64,000 nt of DNA from Acidobacteriota bacterium (GTDB lineage: Bacteria > Acidobacteriota > Thermoanaerobaculia > Multivoradales > Multivoraceae): the NCBI GenBank assembly GCA_003388555.1, contig QQVD01000048.1:62001-126000 (forward strand). The letters run 5' to 3'. The notes below the pieces were generated by a model. The model made no database searches. It saw only the letters and a list, made by a program, of their open reading frames with translations, and was not told the DNA's origin. Both the position numbers and the translations under genes were made by a program. Numbering within the stretch: position 1 is the stretch's first letter; each line of letters starts with the position of its first letter. Positions 52,113 to 62,259 of this stretch are shown here, piece by piece.

Positions 52113-54128
52113 ATGACCTTCGATTCCTCTTCTTCTCACCGGCGTGAGGGGAGCTCGCTCTTCGCCCGCTTCGCTCTCGGCCTGATCCTGCTGACCGTGC
52201 CGGCCACCCAGGCCACCGCCGAGTCGGTCGCTACACGCTGGAACGCGCTCATGCTCGACGCGATCGCCGCCAACCCGCCGGCGCCGACCCTGGTCACCTG
52301 GCGCATGCACCTCGTCTCGAGCGCCATGTACGACGCCTGGGCCTGCTACGACGAGGTCGCCCTCGGCACCCGCTACGGCGGTCTGCTGCGGCGCCCGGCG
52401 GTCGAGCACACCGAGGCCAACAAGGAGCGAGCGGTCAGCCATGCGGCGTTCCGCGCCCTGTCCTATGTGTATCCGAATCAGGTCGACTGGTACGAGGATC
52501 TGATGGAGGACCTCGGCTACGCGCTCAGCGACTCGCGCGATCCGCGCACGCCCGAGGGGATCGGCAACCTGATGGCCGACGCGGCGGTCGCCAGCCGCGC
52601 CGACGATGGAGCCAACGCCTCCGGCGGCTTCGCGCAGATCACGTCGCCCACCTTCCCCACCCTGTACGCGCCGGTCAACGGCGCCGAGGCGGGCAGCGCC
52701 AACGCCCCGGGCGGAGTCGACTTCGACCCCAACCGCTGGCAGCCGCTGCGGGTGCCGAACGGCACGCAGACCGACGCCAACGGCGATCCGATCGTGGTGC
52801 CGGATGATCCGAGCTCGTACAACGACCAGTCCTTCCTGTCGCCGCACTGGGGAGCGGTGCGTCCCTTCGCGCTGACCTCGGGCAGCCAGTTCCTGCCGCC
52901 GGCGCCGCCGCAGAAGAACTCGCAGGCCGAATACGTCGACGCACTCGGCAACACCTCGACCAACCACGACGCCTGGGTCACGCAGATGGACGAGATCCGC
53001 GAGCGCAACGCCAACCTCACCGACGAGGAGAAGATCCTCGCCGAGTTCTGGGCTGACGGGCCGCGCACCTGGACTCCTCCCGGTCACTGGAACCAGTTCG
53101 CCGAAGGTCTGTCGATCCGCGACAACCACGACGTCGGCCAGGACGTCAGGATGTTCTTCGCGCTCAACGCCGGACTGCACGATGCGGCGATCGCGTCGTG
53201 GGACGCCAAGCGTCGCTACGATTTCATCCGTCCGATCTCGGCGATCCAGGACCACTACTTCGGCCAGCCGATCCAGGGTTGGGGCGGCCCCGACCAGGGC
53301 ACCCAGACCATCCTCGGGCAGGAGTGGCAGCCCTACCAGTCGCTCACCTTCGTCACGCCGCCGTTCGGCGAGTACGTCTCCGGCCACAGCACCTTCAGCC
53401 GCACCAGCCGCGAGATCCTGATGGCGTTCACCGGCAGCGACGCGCTCTACGACGGCGTCACCCGGCTGAACGAGGACTACGACGGCGACGGCGAGCTCGA
53501 TCTGCTGGGCCAGCACGTCGCCGAGCCCGGCTCGCTGATGTTCGAGGACGGGCCTGACCAGACGATCACCCTGCGCTGGTTCACCATGCTCGAGGCCTCG
53601 GACTCGGCCGGCGAGTCGCGTCGCCACGGCGGCATCCACTTCCAGGACGGCGATCTCTGGGGCCGCGAGATGGGGCGCCAGATCGGCCAGCAGGCCTATG
53701 CCCTCGCCGAGGCCTTCTGGACCGGCGACGCCGCCGCCGGCGTCGAGGCGGGCGGATCGGTCTGCGTGCCCGACTCCACCACGCTGTGCATCGACGGCCG
53801 CTTCCGGGTGCAGACCACGTTCGCCACCACCCTCGGTGAAGAGGATCAGGCCGGCCTCGGCAACGCCGTGTCGCTCGACGCGGTCGGCGTCGGCAGCGGC
53901 GGCCTGTTCTGGTTCTTCACCGAGGACAACCCCGAGGTGGTGGTCAAGGTCCTCGACGGCTGCGCTATCAACCAGCACTACTGGGTGCTGGTCGCAGCGG
54001 CGACCAACGTCGGCTATTCGTTGTCGGTCTTCGACACCGACAGCGGCTCGAGCTGGAACACCCAGAACCCGGACGGCACCCTCGCTCCGGCGAACATCGA
54101 CACCTTCGCCCTGCCCTGCGCGCCTTGA
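52113..54128 (+). CDS. Exported vanadium-dependent haloperoxidase with extra C-terminal domain
   Basis: A 671-residue protein with signal peptide (LFARFALGLILLTVPATQATA) from the ATG at 52113. The PAP2/chloroperoxidase core shows all vanadate ligands with family spacing: Lys and Arg in AKRRYDFIRPI (seven apart), SGHSTFS, and RRHGGIH with Arg-His six apart. It should oxidise halides with peroxide outside the cytoplasm. From about residue 545 a separate beta-rich domain (VCVPDSTTLCIDGRFRVQTT, VVKVLDGCAINQHYWVLVAA) recurs at C-termini of acidobacterial exported proteins and may be a sorting or anchoring tag. The upstream barrel protein may form a secretion or uptake partner. Confidence 0.92.
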   Translation: MTFDSSSSHRREGSSLFARFALGLILLTVPATQATAESVATRWNALMLDAIAANPPAPTLVTWRMHLVSSAMYDAWACYDEVALGTRYGGLLRRPAVEHTEANKERAVSHAAFRALSYVYPNQVDWYEDLMEDLGYALSDSRDPRTPEGIGNLMADAAVASRADDGANASGGFAQITSPTFPTLYAPVNGAEAGSANAPGGVDFDPNRWQPLRVPNGTQTDANGDPIVVPDDPSSYNDQSFLSPHWGAVRPFALTSGSQFLPPAPPQKNSQAEYVDALGNTSTNHDAWVTQMDEIRERNANLTDEEKILAEFWADGPRTWTPPGHWNQFAEGLSIRDNHDVGQDVRMFFALNAGLHDAAIASWDAKRRYDFIRPISAIQDHYFGQPIQGWGGPDQGTQTILGQEWQPYQSLTFVTPPFGEYVSGHSTFSRTSREILMAFTGSDALYDGVTRLNEDYDGDGELDLLGQHVAEPGSLMFEDGPDQTITLRWFTMLEASDSAGESRRHGGIHFQDGDLWGREMGRQIGQQAYALAEAFWTGDAAAGVEAGGSVCVPDSTTLCIDGRFRVQTTFATTLGEEDQAGLGNAVSLDAVGVGSGGLFWFFTEDNPEVVVKVLDGCAINQHYWVLVAAATNVGYSLSVFDTDSGSSWNTQNPDGTLAPANIDTFALPCAP

Positions 54129-54208
54129 CCGGCTGAGCAGAAGAGCCGCAGCGGGCACCGCGACGCCGGTGCCTCGCTGCCTGGGGATCGCGCCCCTGGC
54201 GACCCAAG

Positions 54209-54245
54209 ACGCCCCCGCGACGCCGCGCGTCCGGGGGCGTTTCCT
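54209..54245 (+). terminator. Rho-independent terminator after the haloperoxidase gene
   Basis: A perfect 9-bp GC-rich stem (ACGCCCCCG / CGGGGGCGT) with a 14-base loop is followed by TTCCT. It lies 80 bp after the stop codon. The T-tract is short, but the stem is very stable. Confidence 0.65.
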
Positions 54246-54335
54246 CTGAGCCGCGCGCACGGTCCCACGGCCGGCGGGTTTCGCCGAGTCTGCGAGGGCC
54301 GGTCCCACGACAGCTGACGGTTGTCGGCTATCGTG

Positions 54336-54404
54336 CCTCCGGGGTCCCCGGCCCTCGGGGGACCTCCGACTGCAAGCAGTCGGATGCCACCCCCAGCCTG
54401 GAGG
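54336..54404 (+). promoter_or_regulatory. Structured leader that may hide the crotonase ribosome site
   Basis: CCTCC (54336-54340) is complementary to the crotonase ribosome site GGAGG (54400-54404). Within this outer pairing, GGG (54341-54343) can pair with CCC (54391-54393). Two hairpins lie inside: GTCCCC/GGGGAC (54344-54363) and the 8-bp stem TCCGACTG-CAAG-CAGTCGGA (54365-54384). The result is a three-way junction like a riboswitch or thermosensor. Pairing is checked base by base; function is inferred. Confidence 0.4.
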
Positions 54405-54409
54405 ACCGC

Positions 54410-55204
54410 ATGCCCGATCTCCTCGTCGATGTCGAAGGCGGTGTCGCCACCGTCACCATGAACCGCCCCGAGGCGCGCAACGCGCTGAGCGACGAGATGC
54501 GCTCGCTCCTGTGCGACTGGATGCATCGCCTCGAGCTCGACGACGAGGTGAAGGTCGTCGTGCTCGAGGGCGCCGGCGACCACTTCATGGCCGGCGGCGA
54601 CGTCAAGGGCATGGTGTCGGCGATCGAACGCGAGCCGGCGGAGATCGAGCAGCACTTCAACCTGCGCATCCACGACCTGCATCCGATCTTCTACGCCATG
54701 CGGCGGATGGCGAAGCCGATCATCGCCAAGGTGCGCGGCGCCGCGGCGGGAGCGGGAGTCAGCTTCGCGCTCGGGTGTGACCTGGTCGTGGCCAGCGAGG
54801 ACGCCTTCTTCGTGCTCGCCTACGTCAACATCGGCACCACTCCCGACGGCTCCTCGACCTTCCAGCTGCCGCGCAACATGACGATCAAGCAGGCGATGGA
54901 GATGACCCTGCTCGGCGACCGGGTGAGCGCGCGCAGGGCGTACGAGATCGGCTACGTGAACTCCGTGGTTCCGGCAGACGCCCTCGATGCCGAGGTCGCC
55001 GGGCTCGCCCACCGGCTGGCGAGCGGCCCGACCTTCGTGCTGGGTCAGGCCAAGCGCCTGCTCTACGCCTCGCTCGGCAACCAGTGGGAGACCCAGCTGC
55101 AGGCCGAGGCGGAGTCGTTCGCCCGGTGCGCGGCGCGCGGAGACTTCCGAGAAGGAGTCACCGCCTTCGTCGAGAAGCGCAAGCCGCGCTTCACCGGCGG
55201 CTGA
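54410..55204 (+). CDS. Enoyl-CoA hydratase/isomerase (crotonase family)
   Basis: A 264-residue protein with the usual start (LLVDVEGGVATVTMNRPEARNALS). Oxyanion-hole segments are DHFMAGGDVKGM and AAAGAGVSFALGCDLVVASE. In the third position, where hydratases have Glu, the sequence is IGTTPDGSSTFQLPR, with Asp, as in PaaG-type isomerases. It acts on acyl-CoA substrates in the cytoplasm, probably isomerising or hydrating them. The GGAGG ribosome site is at 54400-54404, within the structured leader. The next gene is on the opposite strand, so it is monocistronic. Confidence 0.88.
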   Translation: MPDLLVDVEGGVATVTMNRPEARNALSDEMRSLLCDWMHRLELDDEVKVVVLEGAGDHFMAGGDVKGMVSAIEREPAEIEQHFNLRIHDLHPIFYAMRRMAKPIIAKVRGAAAGAGVSFALGCDLVVASEDAFFVLAYVNIGTTPDGSSTFQLPRNMTIKQAMEMTLLGDRVSARRAYEIGYVNSVVPADALDAEVAGLAHRLASGPTFVLGQAKRLLYASLGNQWETQLQAEAESFARCAARGDFREGVTAFVEKRKPRFTGG

Positions 55205-55280
55205 GGCAGACTGCCCCCGGAAGACGGGGACGCGGTCGAGCGTGGGGAAAGCGGCGAGAGCGGCGCGCGGCGCGAGCGGA

Positions 55281-55805
55281 TCAGTCGCCGTCGCCCTGCT
55301 GGATCGACCAGACGTAGTGGGCCAGGTTGACGATCTTCTCGCGCGCCTGCTCCTCGCTGGCGCCGCCACTGGCGACCAGCAGCGCGTCGCCCCACACCGG
55401 CATCTCGCCGCGGCCGTGGCCCTTCACCTTCTCGGTGCCGTCGATCGTGGCGACGACGCGGTCGAAGTCGAAACCACCGTCGCGCGCGGCGATGCGGGTC
55501 AGATCGGCGGGCTTGGGATCGAGGTACTGGGCGACGTCGCCGTCGCCGACGCCGGAACGCCCGTGACAGCTGCCGCAGTACGCCCGGTAGAGGCTGCTGC
55601 CGATCGCGGCGCGCTCGGCGTCGGGCTCGCTGGCGAGCGCCGGCGCGGCGAGGGAGGCGATCAACAGCAGGCCCGATGCGAGCGCCGCGACGACGCTCTC
55701 TGCCGGCCTCGGGGCGCGGTTCACGGCGGGCCTTGCAGCGGGTCTTGCTGCGGCGGGCGGGCGCTGCGAGGCGGCCCGAAACGGGGATCTGGTGGAGTGG
55801 ATCAT
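55281..55805 (-). CDS. Exported single-heme cytochrome c
   Basis: A 174-residue protein. A long Arg/Pro n-region is followed by a hydrophobic signal segment (ALASGLLLIASLAAPALASE). One heme-c site, YRAYCGSCHGRSGVGDG, lies about residue 75; a downstream Met in GEMPVWGDALL is a likely axial ligand. This is the class I layout of small periplasmic electron carriers. It could pass electrons to the di-heme peroxidase at 21753 or to an oxidase. A start nearer the hydrophobic stretch is possible. Confidence 0.85.
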   Translation of the reverse strand: MIHSTRSPFRAASQRPPAAARPAARPAVNRAPRPAESVVAALASGLLLIASLAAPALASEPDAERAAIGSSLYRAYCGSCHGRSGVGDGDVAQYLDPKPADLTRIAARDGGFDFDRVVATIDGTEKVKGHGRGEMPVWGDALLVASGGASEEQAREKIVNLAHYVWSIQQGDGD

Positions 55806-56100
55806 CGGCCCTCCGCGATCGGTTCGTGGTCTGCAGTGGGATCGCCGATCAGGCTAGCGGGCGCCGCGACCGCAGGGGGATCGGAGTCTTCCGAGATCCG
55901 CATCGTGGCAAACCGGTAGACGGGAACCTCGGCCCCGGCCGTCCGTCGCCGGGAGGAGCTCACGGTGTGTCACACCCGGGCGCGCTGGCTCGTCCTCGGT
56001 CCGGAGCGGCACTCGCGCAGGGCGGGCGTCGCTGTCCACGATGCAGGATTCGGAAGACCGGGCGGCGGGAGCGGCGCCCGGTACACGAGGAGGTCGAGCG

Positions 56101-56655
56101 ATGAGCCCCTTGCGGTGGTTGGCCCGCCGAGGCCTGGCCCGTTTCGCCGGGCGATACGGTTACGACGTGAGTTACCTGGAGACGATGCTTCGGGTCGCCC
56201 CGCGGGCGTTCTACAAGTTCTCCTTCGTCTCGACCGCGGCCGCCCACCGTCGCGCGGCGCCCGTGGGGGCCTACTTCGCGGTGAAGATCCACGCCGCCGC
56301 CGCGGCGGACTGCGGCCCGTGCACGCAGTTGGCGGTCCGGATGGCGCGCGAGGCCGGCGTCGACGCCGGCGTCGTCGAGAGCGTGCTCGCCGGTCGTCGT
56401 GATGAGCTGCCCGAGGAGACGGCGCTCGGGCTCCGCTTCGCTGGCGCCCTCGCTGGCGACGACCCGATCGAGCTCGAGCGCGGCCGCTCGGCGGTGCGCG
56501 AGCGTCTCGGCGAGGAGGCGCTCATCGAGTTGTCGCTCTGCTGGGTGCTGGGCCAGGTCTTCCCACGCCTCAAGCGGGCGCTCGGAGCCGCCGAGGCGTG
56601 CGGCATCGTGCGGGTCGACGACAGGCCGGTGCGGGTGGCGCTGCATGCGGGATGA
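56101..56655 (+). CDS. Carboxymuconolactone-decarboxylase/AhpD-like protein, ECF41 partner
   Basis: A 184-residue helical protein. A CMD/AhpD-type core lies about 55-160, with the redox pair in AAADCGPCTQLAVRMA. The His that normally follows four residues after the second Cys in AhpD is absent here. An N-terminal stretch (WLARRGLARFAGRYGYDVSYLE) is typical of the ECF41-linked subgroup. The sigma-factor gene overlaps its end by 11 bp. CMD-like proteins are among the standard ECF41 partners and are probably redox or peroxide-stress enzymes. Confidence 0.85.
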   Translation: MSPLRWLARRGLARFAGRYGYDVSYLETMLRVAPRAFYKFSFVSTAAAHRRAAPVGAYFAVKIHAAAAADCGPCTQLAVRMAREAGVDAGVVESVLAGRRDELPEETALGLRFAGALAGDDPIELERGRSAVRERLGEEALIELSLCWVLGQVFPRLKRALGAAEACGIVRVDDRPVRVALHAG

Positions 56656-57643
56656 GCCGAGGATGGTCGCCCAGCACGCAGACGAAGACATCTCCGCGCA
56701 CCGGTTCGAGGAGCAGCGTCGTCGCCTGCTCGGACTCGCCTACCGCATGCTGGGCAGCGCCGCCGAGGCGGAGGACGTGGTGCAGGACGCCTGGCTACGC
56801 TGGAGCGCCGTCTCCGAGCCGGTCGAGGACCCTGCCGCCTACCTGGTGCGCGTCACCACCCGCCTGTGCCTCGATCGTCTGAAGAGCGCGCGACAGCGGC
56901 GTGAGGTGTACGTCGGCCCATGGCTTCCGGAGCCGGTGCCGGATGCGGCGTCGTTTCGCTTCGAGGCGGCGATGCAGGGCTCGGCAACGCCGGAGCGCGA
57001 GGCCGAGCTCGCCGACGACCTCTCCTTCGCGCTGCTGCTGGCGCTCGAGCGCCTGTCGCCGGCGGAGCGAGCCGCGTTCCTGTTGCACGACGTCTTCGAC
57101 CTGGGTCACCGCGAGATCGCCGCGTCGTTGGGGCGCAGCGAGGCAGCCACCCGACAGCTCGCGTCTCGTGCGCGCCGCGAGGTGCGTTCCGCGCGGCCGG
57201 GTCCGACGCCGACGACGGCGGAGCTCGCCGTCGAGCATCGTCGGTTGTTGTCGGGTTTCCGGCGCGCCGTCGAGGAAGGCGACGTCGCATCCTTCCGGCA
57301 ACTCCTGACCGAGGACGCGGTCGCTCTCTCCGACGGCGGTGGCGAGGTGGCGGCGGCGCTGAATCCGATCCGTGGCGCCGACAAGGTCACCCGCTTCGTC
57401 TTCGGCATCGCCGCCAAACACCTCGCCGCGGGAGCGACGGTGGAGACCCGCGAGATCGAGCTCAACGGCCTGCCCGGTCTGGTGGTGCTGGTCGACGGTG
57501 CGCTCGATGTCGCGATCTCCCTCGCCGCGCGCGAGGGACGGGCCGAGACGCTCTACCTGGTGCGCAACCCGGCCAAGCTGGAGCTCGTGCGACGCTTCCT
57601 GCGCCGCGCCGATCCCGTCGGACGATCGAGAGACGAAGGCTGA
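56645..57643 (+). CDS. ECF41-type sigma factor with SnoaL-like C-terminal domain
   Basis: A 332-residue protein. Region 2 is at about 20-80 (RRRLLGLAYRMLGSAAEAED, DAWLRWSAV) and region 4 at about 130-185 (RLSPAERAAFLLHDVFDLGH, EIAASLGRSEAATRQLASRA). The linker holds the ECF41 signature WLPEP, and the SnoaL-like extension holds DGGGEV. In ECF41 this extension controls activity in place of an anti-sigma factor. The ATG at 56645 overlaps the CMD stop; an ATG at 56663 is an alternative. The CMD-like gene is the expected target. Confidence 0.93.
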   Translation: MRDEPRMVAQHADEDISAHRFEEQRRRLLGLAYRMLGSAAEAEDVVQDAWLRWSAVSEPVEDPAAYLVRVTTRLCLDRLKSARQRREVYVGPWLPEPVPDAASFRFEAAMQGSATPEREAELADDLSFALLLALERLSPAERAAFLLHDVFDLGHREIAASLGRSEAATRQLASRARREVRSARPGPTPTTAELAVEHRRLLSGFRRAVEEGDVASFRQLLTEDAVALSDGGGEVAAALNPIRGADKVTRFVFGIAAKHLAAGATVETREIELNGLPGLVVLVDGALDVAISLAAREGRAETLYLVRNPAKLELVRRFLRRADPVGRSRDEG

Positions 57644-57793
57644 ACGGGGCCGAGGCCGAGTCCGCGCCAGATCGACGCGTAGCGCCCCGAGGCACCGGTT
57701 CCTCTGCCCGCCGGTCTCTGCCTCTTTCCCCGTTGTCCCTCTTCCCTAACCCCCTGACCCCTCGGCCCCGGCGGCGCCTGCGCGTCCCGAAGT

Positions 57794-58438
57794 TCAGGAG
57801 GCGCCGGCGCGGCGCAGCCGGCGCACGGCGAAACCTCCCATGGCGAGGAGGAGGGTCAGATCGCAGGCCAGCACGAGGGTCGGCGACTGCGGGATGCGGC
57901 CTGCCGGGAACAGAAGAGCACCCAGCATGAGCACCGCGGCCAGCCAGCGTGGAGCTGCCCGCCGGGACCAGAAGCCGGCGCCGAGCAGCAGCAGCCCGAG
58001 CGGGAAGCACAGGCCGGTGATCGGCAGCTGGACGTGGAACATGTAGATGTTGCTCGTCAGGAGCGCCTCGCGCACCACCAGTGCGGTCGCCGGATCGAGG
58101 GCGTCGGCCAGGAAGGACTGATAGTGCAGCGCCGTGGTCAGGGCGACTCCGGTGGTCGCGCCGCCGATCGCCAGTGCGCTGCCGAACAGCGCCATGCGAG
58201 GCGCGGTCGCTGAGAGCTCGGAGTAGAGGGCCAGGACGGCTCCGATCATCACGGCCATGCCGAGGCGGGCAAGGGCTGTCGCGGTCCACAGCGAGAACTG
58301 GCCGGAGGAGGCGAGCACCAGGCAGAGGGGAGCGAGCAGGAGGCAGGCGGCGCCGCCGATGCGGAGCCGCCGCGCGTTCGCGTCGCCGATGGCGTGGTCC
58401 GTCGTCCGTGTCGGCGTCTCGGCATCCTGGTCGTGCAT
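57794..58438 (-). CDS. Multi-pass membrane protein of unknown function
   Basis: A 214-residue protein. After a hydrophilic start of about 28 residues come roughly six hydrophobic helices (LRIGGAACLLLAPLCLVLA, ALARLGMAVMIGAVLAL, MALFGSALAIGGATTGVAL, ITGLCFPLGLLLLGAGF, LAAVLMLGALLFPAG, LVLACDLTLLLAMGGFAV). It lies on the minus strand after the convergent ECF41 gene. The pattern resembles small DUF4386-like membrane proteins, but this is weak. No catalytic motif is seen. Confidence 0.65.
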   Translation of the reverse strand: MHDQDAETPTRTTDHAIGDANARRLRIGGAACLLLAPLCLVLASSGQFSLWTATALARLGMAVMIGAVLALYSELSATAPRMALFGSALAIGGATTGVALTTALHYQSFLADALDPATALVVREALLTSNIYMFHVQLPITGLCFPLGLLLLGAGFWSRRAAPRWLAAVLMLGALLFPAGRIPQSPTLVLACDLTLLLAMGGFAVRRLRRAGAS

Positions 58439-58534
58439 CGTGCCTCCTTCCAGTCGTGCTCTCGGGATCGTTTCGCTCGCCGTCGTCGCGAGGCCTCGCG
58501 TGGCGGGCGCCCGGCTCCCTGCGTGTCTCGCCGT

Positions 58535-59839
<1,305 letters not shown>

Positions 59840-59986
59840 GGCCGCGGAGCGTAGCCGACGCCGAGCACTCGCCTCGGCGCGGTGCGGTCCTCTGCCACCG
59901 TAGACTGGCCGTCGGCGAAACAGCCGCCGCGCGGCCGCGGTCTCCCTGAGACCGCCCGACCGATCCCTCTGCTGGCAGGAGCCCCC

Positions 59987-61816
59987 ATGCGACCCCTCCG
60001 CTCTCCCTTCGTACACTCCTCGCTGCGTCGCGTCGCCGTGGCGTTCCTCCTCCCGCCGATCGTCCTCGCCTGCGCAACCGGTGAGCAGCAGGGCGACGAA
60101 CGCAGCGCCCAGTCCCGTGCCCTCGAGGACCTCTTCGCGCGCCAGTGGGAATGGCGGCTCGACAACTACCCCGAGCTGGCGACCAACGTCGGCGACTATC
60201 GGGCTAACGACCAGCTCACCTCGGTGGCGCCCGTAGATCTAGAGCGTCGGGCTGAGGAGACGCGGGGCTTTCTCGCCGAGCTCGAGGCGATCCTCGCCGA
60301 CGCCGGCGACGACGAGGCGGCGCTGTCGCGGACCGATCGCATCAACGCAGACATCCTTCGCCGGCAGTTGAGGAACAGCGTCGTGTCGCACGAGTTCGGC
60401 GACTGGCAGATCCCCCTGAACGCCGATTCCGGCTTTCACATCGGGTTCTCGCGCCTGGCCAGCAACGTGCCCTTCGACACCACGCAGCACTACGAGGACT
60501 ACATCGCCCGCATGCGTGCCTGGCCGCGCCTGGTCGATCAGCAGATCGCCAACATGAGGCTCGGGTTGGCGCGCGGCTTCGTGCTGCCCAAGGTGGTGCT
60601 CGCCGGCTACGACTCGACCTACGACTCGCACCTGGTCGACGAGCCGACCGAGAGCGTCTTCTGGGAGCCGTTCGAGGAGTTCCCGATCGCGGTGCCCGAG
60701 AGCGAGCACGAGCGGCTGCGCGAGGCGGGGCGTGTGGCGATCCGCGAGGCGATCGTGCCGGGCTACCGGGCGTTCTCGGACTTCATGAAGGGCGAGTACA
60801 TCCCGGGCTGCTCCGACAGCATCGCGGCGACCGATCTTCCCGACGGCGAGGCCTACTACGACCACCTGGTCGAGTCGTTCACCACTCTCGACCTGAGCGC
60901 CGACGAGGTGCACGAGATCGGCCTGCGCGAGGTGGCGCGCATCCGTGCCGACATGGAGGCGCTGCTCGAGCGCATCGAGTGGAAGGGCAGCTTCGACGAC
61001 TTCCTCACCTTCCTGCGCACCGACAGCGAGTTCTACGCCCAGACACCGCGCGACCTGCTCGAGAAGGCCAGCTACCTGTCGAAGAAGGCCGACGGCCAGC
61101 TGCCGCGCTTCTTCGGCACCCTGCCGCGGCTGCCCTACACCGTCGAGCCTGTGCCCGACCACATGGCGCCCAAGTACACCAGCGGCCGCTACGTCGGTCC
61201 GCCCGAGGGCAGCGTGCGGCCGGGTATCTACTGGGTGAACACGTACGCCCTCGGCTCGCGGCCGCTCTACAACCTGCCCGCGCTCACCCTGCACGAGGCG
61301 GTGCCCGGACACCACCTGCAGAACGCTCTCGCCAAGGAGCAGGAGAAACAGCCCGATTTCCGCCGCACCAGCTACATCTCGGCCTTCGGCGAGGGCTGGG
61401 GCCTCTACTGCGAGTTCCTCGGCATCGAGATGGGCATGTACGAGACGCCGTACGAGGAGTTCGGCCGCATGACCTACGAGATGTGGCGGGCGGTGCGCCT
61501 GGTGGTCGACACCGGCATGCACGCCAAGGGTTGGACCCGGCAGCAGACGCTCGACTACCTGGCGGAGAACACGGCGCTGCCGCTGCACGAGATCGAGACC
61601 GAGACCGATCGCTACATCTCCTGGCCCGGCCAGGCGCTGGCCTACAAGATGGGCGAGATCAAGATCCGCGAGCTGCGCACCAGGGCCGAGCAGGCGCTGG
61701 GTGACCGCTTCGACATCCGCGCCTTCCACGACGCCGTGCTCGCCGGCGGCTCGGTGCCGCTGCCGGTGCTCGAGGAGTCGATTGACCTGTTCATCGCCGA
61801 GGCGCTGGAGGGGTAG
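59987..61816 (+). CDS. Exported DUF885 metallopeptidase-like lipoprotein
   Basis: A 609-residue protein from the ATG at 59987, with GGCAGGAG upstream. The signal peptide ends in a lipobox (VLACATG), so it is likely lipid-anchored. The helical DUF885 body carries HEAVPGHHLQ (about residue 437), a zinc-binding HExxH-type motif, with further ligands expected in the GEGWGLYCEFLG segment. Families of this type are exported peptidases or hydrolases of uncertain substrate. The gene is divergent from the antiporter and 443 bp before the phosphoesterase. Confidence 0.88.
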   Translation: MRPLRSPFVHSSLRRVAVAFLLPPIVLACATGEQQGDERSAQSRALEDLFARQWEWRLDNYPELATNVGDYRANDQLTSVAPVDLERRAEETRGFLAELEAILADAGDDEAALSRTDRINADILRRQLRNSVVSHEFGDWQIPLNADSGFHIGFSRLASNVPFDTTQHYEDYIARMRAWPRLVDQQIANMRLGLARGFVLPKVVLAGYDSTYDSHLVDEPTESVFWEPFEEFPIAVPESEHERLREAGRVAIREAIVPGYRAFSDFMKGEYIPGCSDSIAATDLPDGEAYYDHLVESFTTLDLSADEVHEIGLREVARIRADMEALLERIEWKGSFDDFLTFLRTDSEFYAQTPRDLLEKASYLSKKADGQLPRFFGTLPRLPYTVEPVPDHMAPKYTSGRYVGPPEGSVRPGIYWVNTYALGSRPLYNLPALTLHEAVPGHHLQNALAKEQEKQPDFRRTSYISAFGEGWGLYCEFLGIEMGMYETPYEEFGRMTYEMWRAVRLVVDTGMHAKGWTRQQTLDYLAENTALPLHEIETETDRYISWPGQALAYKMGEIKIRELRTRAEQALGDRFDIRAFHDAVLAGGSVPLPVLEESIDLFIAEALEG

Positions 61817-62259
61817 GCGCGGCCTCGCTCCTCCGAGAGTCGCTCCTGCAACGGGAGATGGGGCCCGGATGGCGTGCGGACTACCGCGGGTCGCCACGAC
61901 CACAGATCCGTCATCTCCGCCACCTCTTCACGTCTCCGCCTCGGTCGCCTCCTCTCCGTCACCCTGCACTCGCAACCAAGGTCCACCCCTGGCGGACTGC
62001 GGCTCGTTCCTCGGTCGCACCCTGAGGCGAGCCGGATGACTGGGAAACCCCGCACGCCGAAGCGAGCGGCAGCGAGCTGAGCCGCACGATCGGCAGTGTG
62101 AGCCTGCGAACCCTGACGGTCGTTCCTCGGTCCTCCCCCTGAAGAAGGGGGAGGAGGCGGGGGTGGGGTCGGCTCGCGACGTTGCGGTGTGCGGCTCTTT
62201 GCCCTGTCTTCCCAGCGCCTGTGCCAACCTCCGGGCACGAACCACCGAGGAGGCCGCCG
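61817..62259. repeat. Intergenic region with degenerate dispersed repeats
   Basis: A 443-bp gap with no supported gene. It holds GAGCCGGATGACTGGGAAACCC at 62030-62051, close to a part of the 21653-21708 repeat, and CCTCCCCCT-GAAGA-AGGGGGAGGAGG near 62132-62157. GTTCCTCGGTC also occurs twice. It is a decayed relative of the repeats at 21125-21752. Confidence 0.6.
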
